A stretch of DNA of 46,618 nt from Actinomadura roseirufa (GCF_900659635.1 NZ_CAACVB010000039.1:1-46618); one strand, 5' to 3'. Shown: positions 8,214 through 16,937, numbered from the stretch's first letter. The notes: generated by a model not told the origin, from the sequence alone. Made by a program: numbers and translations.

Positions 8214-8221
8214 CTACCACC

Positions 8222-9028
8222 TTGAGCGTGCTGGACGAGATCATCGAGGGCGTCCGGGCCGATCTCGCGGAGAGGCAGCGGGAGGTTCCGCTCGATGCCC
8301 TCAAGGAACGGGCGGCGCAGGCGGCGCCGCCGCGGGACGCGCTCGCCGCGCTGCGCGGCCAGGGGGTGTCGGTCATCGCCGAGGTCAAGCGCAGCAGCCC
8401 GTCCAAGGGCGCGCTCGCGGCGATCGCCGACCCGGCGGCGCTGGCCCGCGACTACGAGGCCGGCGGCGCCCGGGTGATCAGCGTGCTGACCGAGCGGCGC
8501 CGCTTCGGGGGCAGCCTGGACGACCTCGCCGAGGTCCGCGCGAACGTCGACGTGGCCCTGCTGCGCAAGGACTTCATCGTCACCTCCTACCAGCTGTGGG
8601 AGGCGCGGGCCCACGGCGCCGACATGGCCCTGCTGATCGTCGCGGCCCTGGAGCAGGACGCGCTGGTGTCGCTGGTGGAGCGGGCCGAGTCGATCGGGCT
8701 GCTGCCGCTGGTCGAGGTCCACACCGAGGACGAGGTGGCCCGCGCCGTCGAGGCGGGCGCCCGGGTCATCGGGGTGAACGCGCGCGACCTGCGCACCCTC
8801 CAGGTCGACCGGGGCGTGTTCGCGCGGGTCGCCCCGCTGATCCCCAAGGACGTCGTCAAGATCGCCGAGTCCGGTGTGCGCGGCCCGCACGACCTGCTCG
8901 CCTACGCCTCGCACGGCGCCGACGCGGTGCTGGTGGGGGAGAGCCTGGTGATCGGCAAGGACCCGAGGTCGGCGGTCGCCGACCTCGTCGCCGCCGGCGC
9001 GCACCCCGCGCTGCGGCAGGGCAGCTGA
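8222..9028 (+). CDS. trpC: Indole-3-glycerol phosphate synthase TrpC
   Basis: This 268-residue TIM-barrel enzyme catalyses ring closure of CdRP to indole-3-glycerol phosphate in tryptophan synthesis. The catalytic region [13 protein letters not shown] holds Glu54 and Lys56; [22 protein letters not shown] and LVGESLV are the remaining phosphate and active-site motifs. The TTG start gives [19 protein letters not shown], the standard N-terminus in actinobacteria, and is supported by the ribosome binding site. It is monofunctional, without fused TrpF. trpB follows after 130 bp that include a 17-codon leaderless ORF. Confidence 0.96.
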   Translation: MSVLDEIIEGVRADLAERQREVPLDALKERAAQAAPPRDALAALRGQGVSVIAEVKRSSPSKGALAAIADPAALARDYEAGGARVISVLTERRRFGGSLDDLAEVRANVDVALLRKDFIVTSYQLWEARAHGADMALLIVAALEQDALVSLVERAESIGLLPLVEVHTEDEVARAVEAGARVIGVNARDLRTLQVDRGVFARVAPLIPKDVVKIAESGVRGPHDLLAYASHGADAVLVGESLVIGKDPRSAVADLVAAGAHPALRQGS

Positions 9029-9049
9029 CCGGCACCGGAAGGCAACCAG

Positions 9050-9115
9050 TAGGGTACGGCCATGCAGAACGAGCCGCTGCGCGAGCGATGGCGGGCCTTT
9101 CCGACGTCACACTGA
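9050..9115 (+). other. Leaderless 17-codon ORF between trpC and trpB
   Basis: TAGGGT (9050-9055), six bases, then ATG 9062 opens a reading frame [17 protein letters not shown] that ends at 9115, 43 bp before trpB. The -10/start spacing is the leaderless pattern used by genes nearby. It holds one Trp codon. It could be a leader peptide, a relative of the small trpM ORFs of Streptomyces, or chance; I cannot show homology, and there is no obvious attenuator hairpin after it. Confidence 0.35.
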
Positions 9116-9158
9116 CCGGATCGCCCACACTCCCGCACGACAGGACGCGTTTTCCCTC

Positions 9159-10388
9159 ATGACCACCGACACCGCGCACGGCTCGGCCGTGCCCGACGCG
9201 ACGGGCCACTTCGGCCCCTTCGGCGGACGCTTCGCCCCCGAGGCGCTGATGGCGGCGCTGGACGAGCTCACCCGCGAGTTCGAGACCGCCAAGGACGACC
9301 CCGCCTTCACCTCCGAGCTGGACGACCTGCTCGCGAACTACGCGGGCCGCCCGAGCCTGCTGACCGAGGCCCGGCGCTTCGCCGAGCACGCCGGCGGCGC
9401 CCGCGTGCTGCTCAAGCGCGAGGACCTCAACCACACCGGCTCCCACAAGATCAACAATGTACTCGGCCAGGCGCTGCTCGCCCGCCGGATGGGCAAGTCC
9501 CGCGTGATCGCCGAGACGGGCGCGGGCCAGCACGGCGTCGCGACCGCGACGGCCGCGGCGCTGCTCGGCCTCACCTGCACCGTCTACATGGGCGAGGTCG
9601 ACACCGAGCGGCAGGCCCTCAACGTCGCCCGCATGCGCATGCTGGGCGCCGAGGTCGTCCCGGTGCGCACGGGCAGCCGCACCCTCAAGGACGCCTGCAA
9701 CGAGGCGTTCCGCGACTGGGTCGCCACCGTCGCCGACACCCACTACTGCATCGGCTCCGTGATGGGCCCGCACCCGTTCCCGGCGATGGTCCGCGACTTC
9801 CAGCGGATCATCGGTGTGGAGGCCCGCCGGCAGTGCCTGGAGCTGACCGGCGCGCTGCCCGACGCCGTCATCGCCTGCGTCGGCGGCGGGTCCAACGCGA
9901 TCGGCGCCTTCCACGCCTTCATCCCCGACGCCTCCGTCCGGCTGTACGGGTTCGAGGCGGGCGGCGACGGCGTGGCCACCGGCCGGCACGCCGCGACCCT
10001 CGTCGGCGGCTCCCTCGGCGTCATCCACGGCATGCGGACCTACCTGCTGCAGGATGACGAGGGCCAGACCCTGGAGACCCACTCGATCTCCGCCGGGCTC
10101 GACTATCCCGGCGTCGGCCCCGAGCACTCCTGGCTGCACGACTCCGGCCGCGCCGAGTACCGCGAGATCACCGACGCCGAGGCGATGGACGCGTTCGCGC
10201 TGCTGTGCCGCACGGAGGGGATCATCCCGGCGATCGAGTCGGCGCACGCGCTGGCCGGCGCGCTGAAGGTCGGCCGCGAGCTCGGCCCGGACGCCACCCT
10301 CGTGGTGTGCCTGTCCGGCCGCGGCGACAAGGACATGCACACGGCCGCCACCTTCTTCGGCCTGATGCCCGAGGAGGAGGGCCGGTGA
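9159..10388 (+). CDS. trpB: Tryptophan synthase beta chain TrpB
   Basis: This 409-residue PLP enzyme joins indole and serine to form tryptophan, receiving indole from TrpA through a channel. The PLP-binding Lys97 is in HTGSHKINN, the catalytic Glu in AETGAGQHG, the PLP phosphate loop is GGGSNAIG, and SGRGDKDM lies near the C-terminus. The N-terminal [15 protein letters not shown] is typical of TrpB1. A ribosome binding site is weak (AGGA 13 bases before ATG). The stop TGA overlaps the trpA GTG start. Confidence 0.97.
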   Translation: MTTDTAHGSAVPDATGHFGPFGGRFAPEALMAALDELTREFETAKDDPAFTSELDDLLANYAGRPSLLTEARRFAEHAGGARVLLKREDLNHTGSHKINNVLGQALLARRMGKSRVIAETGAGQHGVATATAAALLGLTCTVYMGEVDTERQALNVARMRMLGAEVVPVRTGSRTLKDACNEAFRDWVATVADTHYCIGSVMGPHPFPAMVRDFQRIIGVEARRQCLELTGALPDAVIACVGGGSNAIGAFHAFIPDASVRLYGFEAGGDGVATGRHAATLVGGSLGVIHGMRTYLLQDDEGQTLETHSISAGLDYPGVGPEHSWLHDSGRAEYREITDAEAMDAFALLCRTEGIIPAIESAHALAGALKVGRELGPDATLVVCLSGRGDKDMHTAATFFGLMPEEEGR

Positions 10389-11197
10389 CCGTCCGCACCG
10401 CCTACGACAAGGCCGCCGCCGAGGGGCGCGCCGCGCTCGTCGGCTACCTGCCCGCCGGGTTCCCCACCCGCGACGGCGCGATCGAGGCCGCCCGGGTCAT
10501 GGTCGACGCGGGCTGCGACGTCATCGAGATCGGCCTGCCCTACACCGACCCGATGATGGACGGCCCCACCATCCAGGACGCCGTGCACCAGGCGCTCGTC
10601 GGCGGCGCGCGCGTCGCCGACGTGTTCCGCACCGTGGAGGCCGTCGCCGCCACGGGCGTGCCGACGCTGGTCATGACCTACTGGAACCCCGTCGACCGCT
10701 ACGGCGTCGACGCCTTCGCCCGCGACCTCGCCGGCGCCGGCGGCGCCGGGCTGATCACGCCCGACCTCACCCCGGAGGAGGGCGGGGACTGGCTCGCCGC
10801 GTCCGACGCCCACGGCCTCGACCGGGTGTTCCTCGTCGCGCTCAGCTCCACCGACGAGCGCATCGAGACGATCACCCGCGCGTCCCGCGGCTTCGTCTAC
10901 GCGGCCTCGCTGATGGGCGTCACCGGGGCCCGCTCCGCCGTCGACACCGGGGCGCCGCGGCTGGTCGAGCGGACCCGGGAGATCATCGCCGCGGACGGCG
11001 GCGCCCTGCCGGTCGGCCTCGGGCTCGGCGTCGGCACCGGCGCCCAGGCCGCCGAGGTCGCCGGGTTCGCCGACGGCGTCATCGTCGGCTCGGCGTTCAT
11101 CCGCCGGCTGCTGGACGCCCCCGACCCGGCCGCGGGGCTCGCCGCGGTGCGCTCGCTCACCGAGGAGCTCGCCGAAGGCGTCCGGAAAGGCCGCTGA
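10385..11197 (+). CDS. trpA: Tryptophan synthase alpha chain TrpA
   Basis: This 270-residue TIM-barrel subunit cleaves indole-3-glycerol phosphate to indole and glyceraldehyde-3-phosphate. The catalytic pair is Glu48 (VIEIG) and Asp59 (PMMDGP), matching E49/D60 of the enteric enzyme. [18 protein letters not shown] and the phosphate loop GLGLGVGT fit the family. The GTG start overlaps the trpB stop (GTGA), which ensures matched synthesis of the two subunits. A larger in-frame extension overlaps trpB and is not real. Confidence 0.96.
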   Translation: MTVRTAYDKAAAEGRAALVGYLPAGFPTRDGAIEAARVMVDAGCDVIEIGLPYTDPMMDGPTIQDAVHQALVGGARVADVFRTVEAVAATGVPTLVMTYWNPVDRYGVDAFARDLAGAGGAGLITPDLTPEEGGDWLAASDAHGLDRVFLVALSSTDERIETITRASRGFVYAASLMGVTGARSAVDTGAPRLVERTREIIAADGGALPVGLGLGVGTGAQAAEVAGFADGVIVGSAFIRRLLDAPDPAAGLAAVRSLTEELAEGVRKGR

Positions 11198-11205
11198 CCG
11201 GTAGG

Positions 11206-11231
11206 CCGGACGCGCCGAACGGCGCGTCCGG
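11206..11231 (+). terminator. Terminator after trpA
   Basis: A perfect 11-bp stem, CCGGACGCGCC with GGCGCGTCCGG, closes a GAAC tetraloop nine bases after the trpA stop. There is no immediate T tract, but a T-rich stretch (about 11280-11308) follows. Confidence 0.7.
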
Positions 11232-11350
11232 CGCGCCGGACGGCGAGGGACCGGTGTATGGACGGTGTCCGTAAAATGTCGGTTTTCTTTGTTTTCATGG
11301 GCATTTTCCGGCCTTCCGGGAACTCGTCAACACCGCCACTCGGTTCATGC

Positions 11351-11378
11351 TTGTGGTAGGCGTGCTCTCCCGTAGGGT
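11351..11378 (+). promoter_or_regulatory. Promoter of the VKOR gene
   Basis: TTGTGG (11351-11356), a 16-base spacer and TAGGGT (11373-11378) form a plausible housekeeping promoter about 40 bases before the start codon. Confidence 0.5.
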
Positions 11379-11419
11379 GAGTGTTCGCCGACGCAGCAGG
11401 CGGTCCTGGAAGGATCACG

Positions 11420-11911
11420 ATGACGCAAGAGATGACGGCCCGGGACAAGGGCGGGACGGCGGCGCCGTCGCCGCCGCCCGCGTGGTTCCAGGGCGCGGCG
11501 TGGCTCCTGACCCTGGTGGGTCTCGGGGTGTCGGTCTACCTGACGATCGCGCACTACAACGACGAGGCCCTGCTGTGCTCGACGTCGGGCAAGGTCGACT
11601 GCCACGCGGTCACGACCAGCGAGTACGCCACCCTGGTGGGGATCCCGATGCCGCTGCTCGGCCTCGCCTTCTTCGTCGCCATGGCCGTGCTGATCACGCC
11701 GTGGGCGCTGCGCTCGCAGTGGCCGCCGCTGCGCTGGGGCCGGGTCGCGGCCACGGCGGTGGGCGTGCTGATGGTCGTCTACCTGGTCACCGTCGAGCTG
11801 GCCGTGCTGCACAAGATCTGCCTGTGGTGCACCGCGGTTCACGGGGTCACCGTCCTGCTGTTCTTCCTCGTCCTGTTCGACGAATTCCGGCGGATCGGTC
11901 AGGTCGACTAG
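11420..11911 (+). CDS. Vitamin K epoxide reductase family protein (DsbB-like)
   Basis: This 163-residue membrane protein has four to five helices (about 25-45, 70-95, 107-127, 130-152). The loop cysteines Cys53 and Cys61 (LLCSTSGKVDC) and the quinone-proximal Cys134-x2-Cys137 (ICLWC) are those expected for bacterial VKOR, which reoxidises DsbA-like proteins and passes electrons to menaquinone. GGAAGGA six bases upstream supports ATG 11420. It is followed within 60 bp by a membrane-anchored DsbA-like gene, the usual actinobacterial partner arrangement. Confidence 0.92.
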   Translation: MTQEMTARDKGGTAAPSPPPAWFQGAAWLLTLVGLGVSVYLTIAHYNDEALLCSTSGKVDCHAVTTSEYATLVGIPMPLLGLAFFVAMAVLITPWALRSQWPPLRWGRVAATAVGVLMVVYLVTVELAVLHKICLWCTAVHGVTVLLFFLVLFDEFRRIGQVD

Positions 11912-11969
11912 TCTTCCCCGGGTCCGTGTCGCGCGGGAGTGGCGCGGCCCCCATGCAATAGGAGAATCC

Positions 11970-12746
11970 ATGAGCAAGGCCGCACGAGAGCGGTCCGCGA
12001 GGGAGCGCCTGGCCGCCGAGCGACGGCGGCAGGTCGCGCGGCAGAAGCAGCGGCGGCTGCTCGCCATCGTCATCGGCTCGCTCGTCGCGGTGGCGGTGAT
12101 CGTCGTGGCGACGGTCCTCATCATGGACCAGCGGGACAAGAGCGGCCGCGCCGAGGCGCACAAGGGCGCGCTCGCCCCGCTGAGCCGGGAGGCCGACGGC
12201 GCCGTCGTGATGGCCAAGCCGGGGGTGAACAAGCCGGTCCTGGAGGTCTTCGAGGACTTCCAGTGCCCCATCTGCAAGGAGATGGAGAAGGCCAGCGGCA
12301 AGACCATCCAGGACCTGGCCGCCGAGGGCAAGGTGAAGGTCGTCTACCGGCCGCTCCACCTGTTCAGCCAGCAGCGCGACCCCGTCAAGATCAACTCGCT
12401 GCGGTCCGCCGAGGCGGCGCTGTGCGTGCCCGCCCCGCAGTGGATCTCCTACCACGACGCGCTCTTCAAGTTCCAGCCCGCCGAGGGCTCCAAGGGCTTC
12501 GCGCCCAAGGACCTCGTGAAGTGGGGCAAGGACGTCGGCGTCACCGACCCGAACTTCGAGAAGTGCGTCACCGAGGGGCAGAAGAAGCCCCAGGTCGACA
12601 GCATGACCAAGTACGCCCTGGACACCCGCAAGATCGAGGGCACGCCGACGGTCTTCCTCGACGGCAAGCAGCTCGACCTCAAGGACCAGCTGCTCAACTC
12701 CGCCAGCCTCCGCCAGGCCGTCCTCGCCGCCGGCGGCGGCAAGTGA
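11970..12746 (+). CDS. Membrane-anchored DsbA-like thioredoxin-fold protein, CPIC type
   Basis: This 258-residue protein has a strongly basic cytoplasmic N-terminus (residues 1-29), one membrane anchor (about 30-52) and an extracytoplasmic DsbA/thioredoxin domain. The redox motif Cys99-Pro-Ile-Cys102 follows EVFEDFQ, and the cis-proline loop GTPTVF is at about 222. It likely introduces or shuffles disulfides in exported proteins and is recycled by the adjacent VKOR. GGAG lies six bases before the ATG. Two further Cys residues (about 156 and 202) lie in the helical insert. Confidence 0.92.
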   Translation: MSKAARERSARERLAAERRRQVARQKQRRLLAIVIGSLVAVAVIVVATVLIMDQRDKSGRAEAHKGALAPLSREADGAVVMAKPGVNKPVLEVFEDFQCPICKEMEKASGKTIQDLAAEGKVKVVYRPLHLFSQQRDPVKINSLRSAEAALCVPAPQWISYHDALFKFQPAEGSKGFAPKDLVKWGKDVGVTDPNFEKCVTEGQKKPQVDSMTKYALDTRKIEGTPTVFLDGKQLDLKDQLLNSASLRQAVLAAGGGK

Positions 12747-12770
12747 CCGGCTGACCTCTTCCGGCCCCCA

Positions 12771-12803
12771 CGCCGCGCCGTTCCGTCCTGGAACGGCGCG
12801 GCG
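12771..12803 (+). terminator. Strong hairpin terminator after the first DsbA-like gene
   Basis: CGCCGCGCCGTTCC (12771-12784) and its perfect complement (12790-12803) form a 14-bp stem around a 5-base loop, 25 bp after the stop codon. No T tract follows. Confidence 0.75.
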
Positions 12804-12869
12804 CGCTGGTTCCCGGCCCGCGCGCTCGTACCCTGCGTAGCGGACCGATGACCAGTTGTAGGGGGATCG

Positions 12870-13730
12870 ATGGGCAGGGCCGAAGGGCAGCACGCCGCGC
12901 GCGGGCCGCGCGCGGGCGACCGTACGCTCGCGGCGGCGCGGCAGCGGCGGCGCCGCGCGCTCGTGGTGGTGCTGGCGGCCGTCGCCGGGGCCGCGGTGAT
13001 GGTCGCGGTGGCCGTCCTCGCGCTCACCCGGGGCGGAACCGGCGGCGGACGGGTCGTCGTGGACTACCACGGCCCGCTGGCCCCCGCCGTCCGGCAGCCG
13101 GACGGTTCGGTGGCCATGGCGATGCCGGGCGTCGACTCGCCCGTCCTGGAGCTGTACGAGGACTTCCAGTGCCCGGCGTGCCTGGCCCTGGAGGTGCGCC
13201 AGGGCGCCACGATCAAGCAGCTGGCCGCCGAGGGCAGGGCCAAGGTCGTCTACCGGCCGTTCCAGCTGTTCCAGCAGGAGCCGCTGATGTCCAACTCGCG
13301 GCGCGCCGCGAACGCCGCGGCCTGCGCGCCGGCCGACCGGTGGGTCCGTTACCACGACCGGATCTACTCCCACCAGCCCGACGAGGGCGACGTCGGCTTC
13401 ACCAACCGGCAGCTGGTCGCGTGGGCGGGCGAGGTCGGCGTCGGCGGCGCGGAGTTCGCCCGGTGCGTCGGCCGGTACGAGCGGATCACGACGGTCGACC
13501 AGGCCACCGCGCACGCGGGCAAGGCCGGCGTCAGCGCCACGCCCTTCCTGACCGTGGACGGCAGGCGCGTCACCGGTGACGCGCTCGGATCCGCCGACGG
13601 CCTGCGCAAGGCCGTCGGCAAGGCGGCGAAGGGCGCCCCGGGGTCCCGGCCTCCCGCGCGCACCGGCGCCGGGCAGGGGCACGCCGCCCCGGGCGGGGGC
13701 GGGGAGGCCGCCCTGCGGCCCGTTCCCTGA
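12870..13730 (+). CDS. Membrane-anchored DsbA-like thioredoxin-fold protein, CPAC type
   Basis: This 286-residue paralog of the preceding gene has a basic N-terminus, a membrane anchor (about 30-53), the redox motif Cys101-Pro-Ala-Cys104 after ELYEDFQ, and a cis-proline loop SATPFLT. KVVYRPFQLFQQ aligns with KVVYRPLHLFSQQ of its neighbour, so the pair arose by tandem duplication. The C-terminal ~35 residues are a disordered Gly/Pro/Ala tail absent from the first copy. GGGGGA precedes the ATG. The strong terminator between them and the different CPxC dipeptide suggest independent expression and a distinct redox potential or substrate set. Confidence 0.9.
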   Translation: MGRAEGQHAARGPRAGDRTLAAARQRRRRALVVVLAAVAGAAVMVAVAVLALTRGGTGGGRVVVDYHGPLAPAVRQPDGSVAMAMPGVDSPVLELYEDFQCPACLALEVRQGATIKQLAAEGRAKVVYRPFQLFQQEPLMSNSRRAANAAACAPADRWVRYHDRIYSHQPDEGDVGFTNRQLVAWAGEVGVGGAEFARCVGRYERITTVDQATAHAGKAGVSATPFLTVDGRRVTGDALGSADGLRKAVGKAAKGAPGSRPPARTGAGQGHAAPGGGGEAALRPVP

Positions 13731-13744
13731 CGACGCCGCCGGAA

Positions 13745-13769
13745 CCGCCGCGGGGAAGCGCCCCGGCGG
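13745..13769 (+). terminator. Possible terminator after the second DsbA-like gene
   Basis: CCGCCG (13745-13750) pairs with CGGCGG (13764-13769), and the stem extends inward past a bulged C by GGG with CCC. It lies 15 bp after the stop. Stability is moderate and no T tract follows. Confidence 0.35.
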
Positions 13770-13859
13770 GTCTCGGAGCGGTGACCGCGTGACGGCGATC
13801 CGGGGTCCATGGCCGGGACGCGCGCTCCGCGGGCCCCGGAGGCGGTAACGTCAACGCCC

Positions 13860-15251
13860 ATGCAGCCGCTCGCCTCCATCCCGAGCCCCTCACAGGGCGT
13901 CTGGCACCTCGGGCCCGTCCCGCTCCGCGCCTACGCCATCATGATCATCATCGGCATCGTCGTCGCGGTCTGGCTCGGCGAGCGGCGCTGGGCCGCCAAG
14001 GGCGGCGCCCCCGGCGTGATCGTCGACGTGGCCGTGTGGGCCGTCCCGTTCGGCCTGGTCGGCGGGCGCCTCTACCACGTGCTCACCGACTACCAGCGCT
14101 ACTTCGGCTCCGACGGCGAACCGGCCCGGGCGCTGGAGATCTGGAAGGGCGGCCTCGGCATCTGGGGCGCGGTCGCCCTCGGCGCCCTCGGCGCCTACAT
14201 CGGCTGCCGCCGGCGCGGGATCTCCGTGCTGGCGCTCGGTGACGCGGTGGCCCCCGGGATCGCCCTCGCGCAGGCCATCGGCCGCTGGGGCAACTACTGG
14301 AACCAGGAGCTGTACGGGCGTCCCCTGCACACCTTCTGGGCACTGGAGATCGACCGGGAGCAGCGCCCGCGCCTGTCGGACGGCAGCGGCCTCGCCCCCC
14401 TCGACCCCAAGTACGCCGACGTCGCCACCTACCACCCGACCTTCCTCTACGAGTCGCTGTGGTGCGTCGGCGTCGCCGTCCTCGTCATCTGGGCCGACCG
14501 CCGCTACAAGCTGACCCACGGCCGCGCCTTCGCCCTCTACGTCGCCGCCTACACCGTCGGGCGGGGCTGGATCGAGGCCCTGCGCATCGACGACGCCCAC
14601 CACGTCCTCGGCCTGCGGCTCAACGACTGGACCTCGATCATCGTCTTCGCCGGCGCGGTGGCCTACCTGTACGCGGCCCGGGGCCGCACCGGCGAGGAGA
14701 ACGTCGGCCGCCCGCTCGCGGACGGGCCGTCCGGCGACGAGCCCCAGGTCCCGGCCGTCCCCGTCGCCGGCGAGGACGGGGAGCCCGCGGACGAGGCCCG
14801 GGAGGAGCCCGCTCCGGAACGGGAGCCGGAACCCGAGGCCGGCGCGGGATCGGTGCCGCACGAGGACGGACCAGAGAAGGACGGACCGGAGGCCCGGGAG
14901 CCGGACGACGGCGAGCCGGAGCCGGAGGCCGAGGTGGCTCAGGAGCCGGAGCCGGCGCCCGAATCCGAGCCCGAGCCCGAACCGGAGCCCGCCTCCGAGA
15001 CCGAGGCGGTGCCGGAGGCCGAAGCGGAGCCGGAGACCGCGCCGGCGGCGGACGAGCCGCGGTCCGAGGACTCTGAGGAGCCCGAAGAGCCCGCGGAGCC
15101 CGCGAAGTCCGAGACCCCTGAGCCGGAAGCGGACGATAAGGGGGACCCGGTGGACGAACAGGTCGAAGCGGACGTGGACAATGGCCGCGACGGTGCCGCC
15201 GACGCCTCCGGGCGGGCAGGGAAGGGAGAGCCCGTCGCGAACGGGAAGTAG
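13860..15251 (+). CDS. lgt: Prolipoprotein diacylglyceryl transferase Lgt with long acidic tail
   Basis: Lgt transfers diacylglycerol from phosphatidylglycerol to the lipobox cysteine of preprolipoproteins at the membrane. The seven-helix core occupies residues ~1-275. The signature GRWGNYWNQELYGRP holds Arg142, and the second essential Arg is Arg235 in YTVGRGWIEALR. Residues ~277-463 are a hydrophilic tail very rich in Glu, Pro and Asp, much longer than the ~270-residue bacterial norm but comparable to the tail I recall in mycobacterial Lgt. ATG 13860 is supported by TAACGT eight bases upstream; the in-frame ATG at 13809 adds residues that do not fit. At least two lipoproteins in this window (LivK and the 37.3-kb gene) are likely substrates. 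Confidence 0.94.
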   Translation: MQPLASIPSPSQGVWHLGPVPLRAYAIMIIIGIVVAVWLGERRWAAKGGAPGVIVDVAVWAVPFGLVGGRLYHVLTDYQRYFGSDGEPARALEIWKGGLGIWGAVALGALGAYIGCRRRGISVLALGDAVAPGIALAQAIGRWGNYWNQELYGRPLHTFWALEIDREQRPRLSDGSGLAPLDPKYADVATYHPTFLYESLWCVGVAVLVIWADRRYKLTHGRAFALYVAAYTVGRGWIEALRIDDAHHVLGLRLNDWTSIIVFAGAVAYLYAARGRTGEENVGRPLADGPSGDEPQVPAVPVAGEDGEPADEAREEPAPEREPEPEAGAGSVPHEDGPEKDGPEAREPDDGEPEPEAEVAQEPEPAPESEPEPEPEPASETEAVPEAEAEPETAPAADEPRSEDSEEPEEPAEPAKSETPEPEADDKGDPVDEQVEADVDNGRDGAADASGRAGKGEPVANGK

Positions 15252-15260
15252 AGGCGGGGA

Positions 15261-15998
15261 TTGACCGGGGCGGGCGAGACGGCGAGCGGGCGGACCGGGA
15301 CCGTCCCCGAGCAGCACCACCAGCATCGCGACGTCAACGGGGGCTGGCTGCGGCCCGCGGTGTTCGGCGCGATGGACGGGCTGGTGTCCAACTTCGCGCT
15401 GATCGCGGGCATCGCGGGCGGGCAGGCGAGCCAGAAGGTCGTCCTGCTCGCCGGGCTCGCGGGGCTGGCCGCGGGCGCGTTCTCGATGGCGGCGGGCGAG
15501 TACATCTCGGTCGCGTCGCAGACGGAGCTGGCCCTGGCGGAGATCGAGGTCGAGCGGCTGGAGCTCGCCCGGCACCCGGCGGCCGAGGAACGCGAGCTGG
15601 CCGCGGTCTTCGAGTCGCGCGGCGTCGACCCGGAGACGGCCGCCGAGGTCGCCCGGCAGCTCTCGCGCGACCCCGAGGAGGCCCTGGAGGTGCACGCCCG
15701 GGAGGAGCTCGGCGTGGCGCCGGGCGACCTGCCCTCCCCGCTGCTGGCGGCGGGCTCGTCGTTCCTGTCGTTCGCGGTCGGGGCGCTGCTGCCGGTGCTG
15801 CCCTACCTGCTGGGCGCGTCCTCGCTGTGGCCCGCCGCCGCCGTCGCGGCCCTCGGGCTGTTCCTCGCCGGGGCGGTGGTGTCGCGGGTCACGACCCGCG
15901 CCTGGTGGTACGGCGGGCTGCGGCAGCTCGCGTTCGGCGCCGCCGCCGCCGCGATCACCTACGGGGTGGGCGCCCTCATCGGTACCAACGGACTTTAG
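15261..15998 (+). CDS. VIT1/CCC1 family membrane transporter
   Basis: This 245-residue protein has about five membrane helices. Helix 1 carries GAMDGLVSNFALIAGIAGG and helix 2 AGAFSMAAGEYISVASQTE, the metal-path signature of the VIT1/CCC1 iron and manganese transporter family. The hydrophilic cytoplasmic region (about 90-155) with its many Glu residues is the putative metal-binding domain. The TTG start lies six bases after GAGG, and only nine bases separate it from the lgt stop, so it is probably co-transcribed with lgt. It probably moves Fe2+ or Mn2+ out of the cytoplasm; the direction is inferred from the family. Confidence 0.88.
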   Translation: MTGAGETASGRTGTVPEQHHQHRDVNGGWLRPAVFGAMDGLVSNFALIAGIAGGQASQKVVLLAGLAGLAAGAFSMAAGEYISVASQTELALAEIEVERLELARHPAAEERELAAVFESRGVDPETAAEVARQLSRDPEEALEVHAREELGVAPGDLPSPLLAAGSSFLSFAVGALLPVLPYLLGASSLWPAAAVAALGLFLAGAVVSRVTTRAWWYGGLRQLAFGAAAAAITYGVGALIGTNGL

Positions 15999-16059
15999 GG
16001 CGTACAAGAGCGATCCCGGAGGAAACGCCCGTTCGGGCCCGCGCGGAGCGCGGGACCGC

Positions 16060-16072
16060 TAAGCTCCGGGGC
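16060..16072 (+). promoter_or_regulatory. -10 box TAAGCT for a leaderless transcript
   Basis: TAAGCT at 16060-16065 plus seven bases leads straight to GTG 16073. This fixes the start of the following gene. Confidence 0.55.
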
Positions 16073-16885
16073 GTGATCGAGGCTCGTGACACAGGCTCCC
16101 CCGAGACCGCGCCCGCGAAGGGGAAGGACTTCTGGCCGGCCGACGCCGGCAAGCCCGCCCGCAGGCGGCTTCCCTCCCCGAAGGTGCTCTACGGCGCCGG
16201 GGCCGTCGTGGCGGCGGCGGTGATCGCCGTCGCGGCCGTGCTGGTGCTGGGCGGCGGTGACGACGAGGGCGGGTCCGCGAAGACGATCGCCCCGACCGCC
16301 TACACGCCGGACTTCGGCGGCGAGGGCTTCGCCAAGATCGCCTCCCGGGACGCCGACAAGCGGCCGGTCACCGAGGCGGAGGCGCTGTCGGGCGACGCCA
16401 AGACCCTCACGTCCGGCAAGTACTCGTTCCGCCTGGCCGCCTCGAACCTCACGTCCGACTGCAAGAGCGCCAGCTGGGGCGCGCGCCTGCAGGGCGACCT
16501 GGCGAAGTTCGGCTGCTCGCAGCTCCTGCGCGGCGCCTACGTCAGCTCCGACAAGAAGTACGTGGGCCAGTTCATCGTGATCAACCTCGTGAGCGAGGAG
16601 GGCGTGAAGCAGATCCAGCGCGATCTCGACCGCGCCACCGGCGCCGGCTGGGTCAAGCCGCTCAACCCGCCCGGGGTGCCCCGGTTCGGCGCAGGGTTCA
16701 GCGCCGCCTACGCCCGCACGTACGGCCACTACGCCGTCGTCACGTGGGTGGAGCGGGCCGGTGGCGCCCAGCCCGCCTCGCTCAACGAGATGATCGACGT
16801 GAGCCTCGTGATCGAGAAGCCCGCCGACTTCGTGTGGGGCCGGGTGGACCTGTCCGGCGGCGGCAAGAACGGGAAGAGGCCGTGA
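16073..16885 (+). CDS. Single-pass membrane-anchored protein, paralog A (C-x17-C domain)
   Basis: This 270-residue protein has a short cytoplasmic N-terminus, one membrane segment (about 38-60) and an extracytoplasmic domain. Its only two cysteines are Cys130 and Cys148, in DCKSASWGARLQGDLAKFGC. Further blocks are RGAYVSSDKKYVGQF, GWVKPLNPPG, FGAGFSAAYA and GHYAVVTW. The same order of motifs recurs in the next gene, so the two are tandem paralogs. I do not recognise a named family. The spacing and number of Cys suggest a disulfide formed outside the cytoplasm. The GTG start is supported by a leaderless -10 box; an upstream in-frame extension overlaps the VIT gene and is not real. Confidence 0.8.
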   Translation: MIEARDTGSPETAPAKGKDFWPADAGKPARRRLPSPKVLYGAGAVVAAAVIAVAAVLVLGGGDDEGGSAKTIAPTAYTPDFGGEGFAKIASRDADKRPVTEAEALSGDAKTLTSGKYSFRLAASNLTSDCKSASWGARLQGDLAKFGCSQLLRGAYVSSDKKYVGQFIVINLVSEEGVKQIQRDLDRATGAGWVKPLNPPGVPRFGAGFSAAYARTYGHYAVVTWVERAGGAQPASLNEMIDVSLVIEKPADFVWGRVDLSGGGKNGKRP

Positions 16886-16923
16886 CCCGCCCGCGGGCGC
16901 GCGCGTTCCGGCGCCGCGGGCAG

Positions 16924-16937
16924 TAGCCTGCACCGTC
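16924..16937 (+). promoter_or_regulatory. -10 box TAGCCT for a leaderless transcript
   Basis: TAGCCT at 16924-16929 lies eight bases before GTG 16938, giving paralog B its own promoter. Confidence 0.45.
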
